This document shows positions 26,770-34,438 of a DNA stretch of 64,000 nt, one piece after another (position 1 is the stretch's first letter; each line of letters opens with the position of its first letter). This DNA is from Salegentibacter mishustinae. GTDB lineage: Bacteria; Bacteroidota; Bacteroidia; Flavobacteriales; Flavobacteriaceae. Made by a program: the position numbers and the translations under genes. The stretch spans positions 2,728,001 to 2,792,000 of the forward strand of contig NZ_LLKN01000002.1 of NCBI RefSeq assembly GCF_002900095.1. Direction: 5' to 3'. The notes below the pieces were generated by a model, which was not told the origin of the DNA, made no database searches, and saw nothing but the letters and a program-made list of their open reading frames with translations.

Positions 26770-27711
26770 ATGAAAAAAACAATCACAAAATATTTAATAT
26801 TCGCTGGCATTATCCTTTTCTCATTAAAGGGGATGGCTCAGCAAGACCCCCTGTTCACTCAGTATATGTATAATATGAGTGTTATAAACCCAGCTTACGC
26901 TACCGATGATCCAGGTATGCTAAACCTGGGGGGTATTTACAGATCTCAATGGCAAAATGTTGACGGTGCTCCAAGCACCGCCAACTTCTTTGCGCACACT
27001 CCAATTAGTGAAAGAGTAGAACTTGGTTTAACCGTGGTTCACGATGAAATTGGTGGTATTGTAAAAGAAAACAATATTACTGCCGATTTCGCTTATGTGA
27101 TCCCAACGGGTGGAGAGAGCAAAATCTCTTTTGGTCTTAAAGGTGGTCTTACCACTTTTGATGCAAGCCTTTCTGGTTTACAGGTAAACGATCCTACAGA
27201 TCCAGCTTTGGAAAATGTAAACGAAGTTTTCCCGGTGTTTGGAGTAGGTGCTTTTTGGTTTGGAGATAATTATTATTTAGGTGCTTCAGCTCCTAACTTG
27301 TTTACTTCAAAATACATTGAGAACGAACAGGAGATTGCAGCATTAGGTGAAGAGGAAATCCATTACTATTTAACCGGTGGATACGTTTTTCAACTTAATC
27401 CAGATCTTAAATTGAAGCCTGCTTTTATGGCAAGAGGTGTTCAAGGTGCTCCGTTGGCAGTAGATGTTACTGCAAACGTTTTGTTATACGATAGGTTAGA
27501 AGCCGGTGTTGGTTACAGATTTAATGAAACCATCACAGGACTTGTAAACTTCAAGATCACGCCTTCACTACGTGTAGGGTATGCTTACGATCACTTTACT
27601 TCAGAATTCGCTAATTACAATTTAGGCGGAACTCACGAGGTAATGTTGTTGTTTGATCTTGACCTGTTTGGTCTTACCAAAGGATATGACAAATCACCTA
27701 GATTCTTCTAA
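26770..27711 (+). CDS. PorP/SprF-family type IX secretion system membrane protein
   Basis: This 313-residue outer-membrane protein has a signal peptide (SLKGMAQ) and the signature opening QQDPLFTQYMYNMSVINPAY and GIYRSQWQNVDGAP. The rest is a beta-barrel with repeated short strands. PorP/SprF proteins are encoded next to type B T9SS cargo and are needed for its export or anchoring, as SprF is for SprB. Here it follows the large adhesin by 26 bases and precedes the OmpA gene by 12 bases, so it probably serves that adhesin. Confidence 0.93.
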   Translation: MKKTITKYLIFAGIILFSLKGMAQQDPLFTQYMYNMSVINPAYATDDPGMLNLGGIYRSQWQNVDGAPSTANFFAHTPISERVELGLTVVHDEIGGIVKENNITADFAYVIPTGGESKISFGLKGGLTTFDASLSGLQVNDPTDPALENVNEVFPVFGVGAFWFGDNYYLGASAPNLFTSKYIENEQEIAALGEEEIHYYLTGGYVFQLNPDLKLKPAFMARGVQGAPLAVDVTANVLLYDRLEAGVGYRFNETITGLVNFKITPSLRVGYAYDHFTSEFANYNLGGTHEVMLLFDLDLFGLTKGYDKSPRFF

Positions 27712-27723
27712 AAAACGAATAAT

Positions 27724-29385
27724 ATGAAAAATTTATATAGTACCCTTTTTATTCTTTTTATAGGCCTTGCCGCTTTTGGGCAAAGCGCCGAAATAAAGAA
27801 GGCAGATAAATTGTTTGTTCAAAGAGCATACATGGACGCTGCAGAAGCTTATGAAAAAGTAGTAGATAAGAATCAGCAGGTTTTACAAAATCTGGGAGAT
27901 GCTTATTTCTACACCAATCAAATGGAAAGTGCTGCGGAAGTTTACCGCACACTCTTCCTTAGACACGAAGAGAATACCGCTCCGGAATATCAGTTTCGCT
28001 TTGCACATTCTTTACGCGCTATAGGAAACCAGGATGAAGCTAACGAGTATATGAGTGATTATACTGGTGAAGAAGTAAACTACGAAGATTTTGCTCGTAA
28101 ATTAGATACTGTGGCACCTCACGTTTATACTACTGAGCAAATCATGAACAACAGTGCTTCAGCTGATTTTGGTATTGCTTTTTACGGAGATCGAATTGCT
28201 TTTGCTTCAACTAGAAATCAGGAGCGTCCGGTTTATCCTTGGAACAAAAAGCCAACACTAGATCTTTACACTGCTGAAATGTCTGAAGATGGTGAACTAA
28301 GTGATATCGTATTATTTTCAGATAAAATTAATACCGATGAGCACGAGAGTTCTGCAACTTTTAGTCAGGATGGCCAGGTAATGTATTTTGACCGTAACAG
28401 TGAAAACAGAGTAAAGAACGAAGAAGGAATTAGAGTTGCCCATATTAAAATCTTCCGTGCAGAAATGGTAGATGGCGAATGGAGCAATATCGAAGCACTT
28501 CCTTTTACTAGCGATGAATTTTCTACTGAACACCCAAGCTTAAGTGCTGATGGAAGCAAACTTTATTTTGCCAGCGATATGCCAGGTTCTGAAGGTTCTT
28601 TTGATATCTATGTTGTAGATGTAAATGAAGACGGAACTTACGGGGAGCCAGAAAATCTTGGTACTGGAATTAACACTCCACACCGTGAGCAATTTCCTTA
28701 CATTAGCGAAGAAGGAGTACTTTATTTCGCTTCAGATGGACACCAGGGATTTGGTAACTTAGATGTATTTAGAGCTGAAGGAGATTTTAACGAAGCTCAA
28801 AATCTTGGTAATACTGTAAATAGTGGTCACGATGATTTCGCCTTTGTAATAGACGAAGAAAACCAAAAAGGATACCTTGCTTCTAACCGAAGAGGTTCAG
28901 ATAACCTTTATGTATTTACCAGAGAAGATTATGTTCCTCCAGTTGTTGATTTTGACGACAGAGAAACCAACCTTGAAACGGGTAGACAACAATTAAAGGA
29001 TGTTGGAAATATTTACTTCGCTTTCGATAAATCTACTATCAAAGAGGAGTCTAAACCAACACTTGATAAAGTTGTAAATATCATGAATAAGTATCCTGAG
29101 CTGCTAATTGAAATTGGTTCTCACGCTGATGCAAGAGGTTCAGATAAATATAACATGGCACTTTCTGAGAGACGTGCAGCTTCTACTTTAGAGTATCTTG
29201 TTGAAAACGGTATAGACCGCAGCAGATTAACTTCTAAAGGCTACGGAGAAAGCATGCCACTTAATGACTGTACGCAACCTACAGGTTGTACTGCAGAGCA
29301 GTATGCTAAGAATAGACGTAGTGAATTCACCATTATGAATAATGAAGACACTATGAATTCTAACGAAATGGAAGATAAAGAATAG
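27724..29385 (+). CDS. TPR-PD40-OmpA family outer membrane protein
   Basis: This 553-residue protein has a signal peptide (GLAAFGQ), N-terminal TPR-like helices (about 22-120), a PD40/WD40-like propeller (about 140-395; repeats with LSADGSKLYFASDMPGS and EEGVLYFASDGHQG), and an OmpA peptidoglycan-binding domain (about 425-540; IEIGSHADARGSDKYNMALS and RRSEFTI). It resembles the PorE-like OmpA partner of PorP/SprF that links secretion proteins to the cell wall. Relatives usually carry a carboxypeptidase-regulatory domain between PD40 and OmpA. Here only about 25 linker residues are present. Third gene of the adhesin operon. Confidence 0.9.
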   Translation: MKNLYSTLFILFIGLAAFGQSAEIKKADKLFVQRAYMDAAEAYEKVVDKNQQVLQNLGDAYFYTNQMESAAEVYRTLFLRHEENTAPEYQFRFAHSLRAIGNQDEANEYMSDYTGEEVNYEDFARKLDTVAPHVYTTEQIMNNSASADFGIAFYGDRIAFASTRNQERPVYPWNKKPTLDLYTAEMSEDGELSDIVLFSDKINTDEHESSATFSQDGQVMYFDRNSENRVKNEEGIRVAHIKIFRAEMVDGEWSNIEALPFTSDEFSTEHPSLSADGSKLYFASDMPGSEGSFDIYVVDVNEDGTYGEPENLGTGINTPHREQFPYISEEGVLYFASDGHQGFGNLDVFRAEGDFNEAQNLGNTVNSGHDDFAFVIDEENQKGYLASNRRGSDNLYVFTREDYVPPVVDFDDRETNLETGRQQLKDVGNIYFAFDKSTIKEESKPTLDKVVNIMNKYPELLIEIGSHADARGSDKYNMALSERRAASTLEYLVENGIDRSRLTSKGYGESMPLNDCTQPTGCTAEQYAKNRRSEFTIMNNEDTMNSNEMEDKE

Positions 29386-29426
29386 ATCTTTCATAGGTTA
29401 GCTACTAACTAACCAACCAAAATGTG

Positions 29427-29456
29427 AAAAGCCCCGGAAATTCCCGGGGCTTTTTT
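29427..29456 (+). terminator. Terminator of the adhesin-PorP-OmpA operon
   Basis: A GC-rich stem (AAAAGCCCCGG pairing with CCGGGGCTTTT) with a 6-base loop and T6 tail, 40 bases after the OmpA stop. The A run on the left means it could also work for the convergent DUF4136 gene. Confidence 0.92.
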
Positions 29457-29503
29457 ATTGTGAAATTTTCAATAGTTGATTTTAGAAAAAATAGCTACAT
29501 AAA

Positions 29504-30025
29504 TTATTCGTTAGGAGGATAGCCTTCTAAAGCTTTCTGCACAATTTCGTCAAACATCGCTCTACGTTCTTCAGGAGAAGCGTTTGGATTAAATTTGGTT
29601 TCCACAATAGCCTGCCATACTAAAGAATCTTCAGCAACATCTATAAAGTCTATTGTTACCTCAAGAATTACCGAATTATTCTCAATAGGAATTCCTCCGG
29701 AAACTCCTACCCCTCCACTTCTTCCACCGCCGCCAACTCCAATTCCAATACTGCTTCGGTTTTGATCCATAAACTCCCTGGAATATGCGTTTACAAAAAC
29801 ATCAGGCTCTTCAGAGGTTGAAAAGCCTTTACTTTCCATTCCGTTTTTTATACTGGTAATAAGACGGGTTTCATCTAATTGGGATAGACCTGTTTGAAAA
29901 TCGGGAAAAAGCTGATAAGTTTTATAATTATTAAAGCTGACTGTATCATCATAATCATATGCAGCTTTTGGCGTATTGCAAGAGGATAGCAGGGCACAAA
30001 CAAAAAGTAATTTTATTAGTTTCAT
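29504..30025 (-). CDS. DUF4136-domain lipoprotein
   Basis: This lipoprotein of 173 residues starts at ATG 30025 (MKLIKLLFVCALLSSC, lipobox LSSC). The open frame runs further upstream, but that part contains a terminator and no signal, so the later start is preferred. The body matches DUF4136 (AYDYDDTVSFNNYKTYQLFP, late SLVWQAIVETKFNPNASPEE) with a glycine-rich insert (GIGVGGGGRSGGVGVSGG). The family is exported and of unknown function. It stands alone, convergent with the OmpA operon. Confidence 0.87.
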   Translation of the reverse strand: MKLIKLLFVCALLSSCNTPKAAYDYDDTVSFNNYKTYQLFPDFQTGLSQLDETRLITSIKNGMESKGFSTSEEPDVFVNAYSREFMDQNRSSIGIGVGGGGRSGGVGVSGGIPIENNSVILEVTIDFIDVAEDSLVWQAIVETKFNPNASPEERRAMFDEIVQKALEGYPPNE

Positions 30026-30051
30026 GAGATGAAGTTTTAATTTTTTTACAT

Positions 30052-30085
30052 AAAAAAGCAGCGAAGAAATACATCCACGCTGCTT
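30052..30085 (-). terminator. Terminator of the hpt-adk-obgE run
   Basis: On the minus strand AAGCAGCG and CGCTGCTT form an 8-bp stem with a 14-base loop, then a run of T. It lies about 90 bases after the obgE stop and just before the DUF4136 start. Confidence 0.8.
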
Positions 30086-30174
30086 AAATTTAATCAAAAA
30101 CCGTTCAGAAAATCTAAAGATTATCAAAAACCTCTATTAAAAACAAGCCTTATTAATAATGCAAATTGAAGTAT

Positions 30175-31182
30175 TTAAGAAGGTTCTTTATTTAGCATTT
30201 CCCATAACCTATCTTTAAGTTCGGTTAAACCCTGTTGTGCTACCGATGAAATAAACAGGTAAGGAGCACCTAAATTTTTATCCAACTCGTGTTTCATTTC
30301 CAACTTTAACTCAGCATCTAACATATCACTTTTAGAAATAGCAATAAGCCGGTCTTTATCCAGCATTTCAGGATTATATCTGCGCAATTCATCCAGTAAG
30401 ATTTCATATTGCTCAGAAATATTAGGAGCATCGGCAGGGATCAAGAACAATAACGTAGAGTTTCTTTCAATATGTCTTAAGAACCTATGCCCAATACCTC
30501 TTCCTTCCGCAGCGCCTTCAATAATTCCAGGAATATCAGCAACTACAAAAGTTTTAAAATCGCGATATTCTACAATACCCAAATTAGGTTTCAACGTAGT
30601 AAACTCGTAATCGGCTATCTTAGGTTTTGCAGCGGTAATTACCGACAATAAAGTAGATTTTCCGGCATTAGGAAAACCAACCAGACCAACATCTGCTAAA
30701 ACTTTTAGCTCAAGAGTAATATCTACTTCTGTACCGTCAATCCCAGGCTGAGAATAGCGCGGGGTTTGGTTTGTAGAACTTTTAAAATGCCAGTTTCCAC
30801 GGCCACCCATTCCACCTTCGGCAACGAGATATTCCTTTCCGTCTTCGGTAATTTCATGAATAACCTTTTGGGTTTCGGTATCTCTAATTACTGTTCCTAA
30901 AGGCACCTCAATATATTCATCAGAACCTTCTGCACCGCTACTGCGTTGCTTACTTCCATTCCCACCGTGTTCGGCACGAATATGTCTTTTAAATTTTAAA
31001 TGATAAAGTGTCCAAAGGTTTTTGTTCCCTTTCACAATCACATGGCCACCACGGCCACCATCACCACCATCGGGGCCACCTTTCGCAATGTACTTTTCGC
31101 GGTGTAGGTGCGAAGAACCACTACCTCCTTTCCCGGAAGCTACGTGTATCTTTACATAATCAACAAAATTCCCTTCAGTCAT
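30175..31182 (-). CDS. obgE: Obg family GTPase
   Basis: This 335-residue GTPase supports 50S subunit assembly and stress control. The glycine-rich Obg fold fills about 1-160 ([24 protein letters not shown]). The G domain follows with G1 [12 protein letters not shown]2 TTLKPNLG, G3 [10 protein letters not shown]4 ISKSD and G5 SSVAQ. The G4 motif uses Ser in place of the usual Asn, as often in Bacteroidota. No C-terminal extension is present. It follows adk by 80 bases. Confidence 0.96.
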   Translation of the reverse strand: MTEGNFVDYVKIHVASGKGGSGSSHLHREKYIAKGGPDGGDGGRGGHVIVKGNKNLWTLYHLKFKRHIRAEHGGNGSKQRSSGAEGSDEYIEVPLGTVIRDTETQKVIHEITEDGKEYLVAEGGMGGRGNWHFKSSTNQTPRYSQPGIDGTEVDITLELKVLADVGLVGFPNAGKSTLLSVITAAKPKIADYEFTTLKPNLGIVEYRDFKTFVVADIPGIIEGAAEGRGIGHRFLRHIERNSTLLFLIPADAPNISEQYEILLDELRRYNPEMLDKDRLIAISKSDMLDAELKLEMKHELDKNLGAPYLFISSVAQQGLTELKDRLWEMLNKEPS

Positions 31183-31262
31183 ATTTTCAAAAATTTAATC
31201 TACCTCTGGAGAAACCCTAGGTATAAATCGCAATCCATTATATCTTCATAACAATCTCTGGA

Positions 31263-31841
31263 TTAAGCCTGTAGCTTATCAATCACTGCACTTAAGCGTT
31301 GGGTAATTTCTTCGATAGATCCTACTCCATCCACCCCGTAATACTTGTCCTGTTTTTTATAATATTCTTTAAGAACTGCAGTTTCGTTGTAATAAACCTT
31401 GATCCTGTTCCTTATTACCGATTCATCAGCATCATCTTTTCTTCCAGAGGTTTTTCCTCTTTCCAAAAGCCTATCTACCAAAATCTCGTCATCAACTTCT
31501 AAAGCGATCATCGCGGTAACTTCGGTATTCTTCAACTTTAATAATTCAGCTAAAGCATCGGCCTGGGCAGCAGTTCGTGGAAAACCATCAAAAATAAATC
31601 CGTTAGCGCCTTCGTTTTTATCAACTTCAGCGTTCAACATTTTTATGGTTACCTCATCAGGGACTAACTGACCTTTATCTATAAAAGATTTAGCATTCAG
31701 GCCCAATTCGGTTTTATTCTTAATATTATATCTAAATACATCTCCAGTAGAGATATGAATTAGCTGATATTTTTCTTTTAAGATGTCTGCCTGAGTTCCT
31801 TTGCCGGCGCCAGGAGGGCCAAACAAAACCAAATTTGTCAT
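31263..31841 (-). CDS. adk: Adenylate kinase
   Basis: This 192-residue enzyme interconverts ATP + AMP and 2 ADP. The P-loop is FGPPGAGKGTQAD, the AMP-binding region HISTGDVFRYNIKNKTELG, then GFIFDGFPRTAAQADAL and the LID region LLERGKTSGRKDDADESVI, which is short and lacks zinc cysteines. Length fits the short-LID class. It lies 6 bases after hpt, so the pair is co-transcribed. Some related bacteria have the two domains fused; here they are separate. Confidence 0.96.
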   Translation of the reverse strand: MTNLVLFGPPGAGKGTQADILKEKYQLIHISTGDVFRYNIKNKTELGLNAKSFIDKGQLVPDEVTIKMLNAEVDKNEGANGFIFDGFPRTAAQADALAELLKLKNTEVTAMIALEVDDEILVDRLLERGKTSGRKDDADESVIRNRIKVYYNETAVLKEYYKKQDKYYGVDGVGSIEEITQRLSAVIDKLQA

Positions 31842-31847
31842 GTTTTT

Positions 31848-32375
31848 TTATTTAAGTTTATAGACTTGTGTAAGGTTACGTCCCAGACCGTCATAATCCA
31901 GGCCATAACCCACAATAAATTTATTAGGAATCTCCATTCCTCTATATTTAATATTGAATTCTTTTTTATAAGCTTCAGGTTTGTAAAACAAAGTCGCTAC
32001 TTCGTAATTGGCAACCTCTTCCTTTAAAAGAATCTTATTGATTTCTTCTAAAGTATTTCCGGTATCCACAATATCCTCCAGCAAAATTACTTTTCTGCCT
32101 TTTAAAGATTGGTTTAAACCTAAGAGTGTTTTTACAGTCCCGGTAGTTTGCGTGCCTTCATAAGAACCAAGTTTCACGAAACTCACTTCACAATCTCCAG
32201 AAAATCTTTTTATTACTTCACTGGCAAACATAAATGAGCCGTTAAGTACACCTAAAAAAATAGGATTTGCATCCAAATAATCTTCGTTAAGCTTTTGGGC
32301 TACTTTGTCTATGGCCACGTTGATTTCTTCCTCTGAAATGTAGGGCTCAAATTCTAAATCGTGTAGTTTTATCAA
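31848..32375 (-). CDS. hpt: Hypoxanthine phosphoribosyltransferase
   Basis: This 175-residue purine-salvage enzyme transfers ribose phosphate from PRPP to hypoxanthine/guanine. The PRPP loop VILLEDIVDTGNTLEEI is present, as are GVLNGSFMFASEV near the N-terminus and a C-terminal IVGYGLDYDG. The only suitable start is TTG at 32375 (TTG ATA AAA CTA); it lies about 15 bases after the predicted transcription start. It is divergent from purK, which keeps purine genes together. Confidence 0.94.
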   Translation of the reverse strand: MIKLHDLEFEPYISEEEINVAIDKVAQKLNEDYLDANPIFLGVLNGSFMFASEVIKRFSGDCEVSFVKLGSYEGTQTTGTVKTLLGLNQSLKGRKVILLEDIVDTGNTLEEINKILLKEEVANYEVATLFYKPEAYKKEFNIKYRGMEIPNKFIVGYGLDYDGLGRNLTQVYKLK

Positions 32376-32395
32376 ATCTGAAAAATTTTAAAGAG

Positions 32396-32403
32396 CAAAG
32401 ATA
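32396..32403 (-). promoter_or_regulatory. -7 box of hpt-adk-obgE
   Basis: TATCTTTG on the minus strand matches TAnnTTTG. A TTTG lies upstream but at 16 rather than 19 bases, so the -33 element is uncertain. Confidence 0.6.
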
Positions 32404-32469
32404 AGGATTCTTAACAACCCAAACTGCCAGATTTCCATAAGAATAATAGCACAACTTGACCTAAAAATT

Positions 32470-32477
32470 TATTTTTG
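32470..32477 (+). promoter_or_regulatory. -7 box of purK-purE
   Basis: TATTTTTG ends 16 bases before the purK ATG and matches TAnnTTTG. The divergent hpt box lies about 65 bases away, so the two purine transcripts share this spacer. Confidence 0.6.
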
Positions 32478-32493
32478 CTGAAACTTTTACGGC

Positions 32494-33654
32494 ATGATCA
32501 ATTATTTTTCTTCAAACTTTAAATTAGGAATACTTGGCGGCGGGCAGTTAGGCAAAATGATGCTCTACGAAACTCGTAAATACGATATTCAAACCAATGT
32601 TTTGGAGCCTAATCCTGAAGCACCCTGCAAAATTGCCTGCGATTATTTTGAAACCGGTGATCTTATGGATTTTGATACCGTAGTTAACTTCGGAAGAAAA
32701 GTCGACGTCCTCACTTTTGAAATTGAAGGCGTAAATATTGAAGCTTTAAAGCAATTAGAGCAGGAAGGCATTAAAACCTATCCCTCTGCTGAGACTTTAG
32801 AAAAAATACAGAATAAAGGAATTCAAAAGAATTTCTATAAAAAACATCAAATCCCAACTGTGGATTTTGAAGTTTTTTCGTCCAAGAAATATCTAATTTC
32901 CGCTCTGGAAAACAACAAAATCAGTTTCCCTTTTGTTTGGAAAAGCACCACCGGAGGTTATGATGGCAAGGGGGTTTCTGTTATAAAAACCAAAGAAGCA
33001 TTAAATGATCTTGCAGATGCTGAATGTATAGCTGAAAACCTTGTTCCTTTTAAGAATGAATTAGCGGTGATCGTTGCAAGATCGGCTTCAGGGGAAGTAA
33101 AAACCTATCCCGTGGTAGAAATGGAATTTCATCCTACGGCAAACCAGGTAGAATATGTAATCTGCCCGGCCCGTATTGAAGATACCGTAGCAACAAAGGC
33201 CCGGGAACTCGCGGTTAAGGTTTCCGAAGCATTTGAGCATGTTGGTTTACTGGCGGTAGAAATGTTTCAGACTGAAAATGATGAAATACTGGTAAACGAA
33301 GTCGCCCCCAGACCTCACAACAGTGGGCATTACAGTATTGAGGCGAGCTACACTAACCAGTTCGAACAACATATTCGCGCTATTCTAGACCTTCCGCTGG
33401 GAATAACCGATAGTAAAGTCGGCGGAATTATGGTAAATTTAGTGGGCGATACCAGTCACGAAGGCGAAGTAGTTTACGAGAATATCGAAAAAATAATGAA
33501 GATGCCGGGTGTGACGCCTCACATTTACGGCAAGAAAATCACCCGCCCATTCAGAAAAATGGGACACGTAACCATTGTTAACAAAGACCTGGCTGAAGCG
33601 AGAAAAATAGCCGAAGAAGTTAAGAATTCAATTAAAGTTATTTCTAAACAATAA
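32494..33654 (+). CDS. purK: N5-carboxyaminoimidazole ribonucleotide synthase
   Basis: This 386-residue ATP-grasp enzyme makes N5-CAIR from AIR, ATP and bicarbonate in purine synthesis. The N-terminal LGILGGGQLGKMM, central FPFVWKSTTGGYDGKGV and late VNEVAPRPHNSGHYSIEA motifs are diagnostic. Length is normal. purE follows after 27 bases, so the two-step AIR-to-CAIR conversion is encoded together. Confidence 0.96.
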   Translation: MINYFSSNFKLGILGGGQLGKMMLYETRKYDIQTNVLEPNPEAPCKIACDYFETGDLMDFDTVVNFGRKVDVLTFEIEGVNIEALKQLEQEGIKTYPSAETLEKIQNKGIQKNFYKKHQIPTVDFEVFSSKKYLISALENNKISFPFVWKSTTGGYDGKGVSVIKTKEALNDLADAECIAENLVPFKNELAVIVARSASGEVKTYPVVEMEFHPTANQVEYVICPARIEDTVATKARELAVKVSEAFEHVGLLAVEMFQTENDEILVNEVAPRPHNSGHYSIEASYTNQFEQHIRAILDLPLGITDSKVGGIMVNLVGDTSHEGEVVYENIEKIMKMPGVTPHIYGKKITRPFRKMGHVTIVNKDLAEARKIAEEVKNSIKVISKQ

Positions 33655-33681
33655 ACTTTTCGAAGTTTTGAACATAAAATT

Positions 33682-34167
33682 ATGAGCAAAGTAGCAGTAA
33701 TAATGGGAAGCACCAGCGATTTACCGGTAATGCAGGATGCAATAGATATCCTGGAAGGTTTTGACCTGGAAGTAGAAGTAGATATCGTTTCTGCTCACCG
33801 CACCCCAGAAAAATTATTTGAATACGGAAAAACCGCACACGAACGCGGAATCAAAGTAATTATAGCCGGTGCCGGAGGCGCAGCTCACCTGCCGGGAATG
33901 ATAGCATCACTCTCCCCACTTCCAGTAATTGGTGTTCCGGTAAAATCCAGCAATTCAATAGATGGCTGGGATTCGGTTTTATCTATTTTACAAATGCCGG
34001 GAGGAGTTCCGGTTGCCACAGTAGCTTTAAATGGAGCAAAAAATGCAGGAATCCTAGCCGCGCAAATTATTGGAACTTCAGACAAATGCACTTTAGATAA
34101 GATATTAGTCTATAAAGAAGGACTTAAAGAGAAAGTGATTGAAGGCGCCAAAAAGGTGAAAAAATAA
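33682..34167 (+). CDS. purE: N5-carboxyaminoimidazole ribonucleotide mutase
   Basis: This 161-residue class I PurE moves the carboxyl group of N5-CAIR to give CAIR. It has IMGSTSDLPVMQDA, the catalytic-region VSAHRTPEKLFEY and AGAGGAAHLPGMIAS, followed by GVPVKSS and MPGGVPVATVA. Active-site Ser, Asp and His are present. It is the last gene of the purKE operon and ends immediately before a terminator. Confidence 0.97.
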   Translation: MSKVAVIMGSTSDLPVMQDAIDILEGFDLEVEVDIVSAHRTPEKLFEYGKTAHERGIKVIIAGAGGAAHLPGMIASLSPLPVIGVPVKSSNSIDGWDSVLSILQMPGGVPVATVALNGAKNAGILAAQIIGTSDKCTLDKILVYKEGLKEKVIEGAKKVKK

Positions 34168-34169
34168 CA

Positions 34170-34195
34170 AAAGCCACGTCTTGCGACGTGGCTTT
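34170..34195 (+). terminator. Terminator of purKE
   Basis: AAAGCCACGTC and GACGTGGCTTT pair perfectly over 11 bp around a TTGC loop, 2 bases after the purE stop. The tail is TTTCTTTG, less perfect than a pure T run. Confidence 0.88.
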
Positions 34196-34438
34196 CTTTG
34201 TAGTAAACTTACCTAAATCTGTAAAAAATTATTTATTAACCATTCTAAATATTTAAACCAGAAAAACTTTAAAGCTACTACAATAATTTAAGCGTCGAAT
34301 ATACATTTTTTTGCAGAAAAACACCGTTTTGTGTTAAAAAAAGTTATTAAAAACGTCAAATTTAGGTTAAGTACATCTGCCTTCTCGGTTAGCCCATGAT
34401 TAATAAATAAATTAGACCATTAAAACAAAGAAGATATA

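Noticed and set aside
29427-29456. Strong hairpin as an RNA gene
   Set aside because: Stem, short loop and T tail directly after the operon end make it an ordinary terminator.
31008-31220. Small open frame with a His-rich run on the plus strand
   Set aside because: It is the antisense of the glycine-rich Obg domain of obgE; the His run arises from the complement of GGC/GGT codons.
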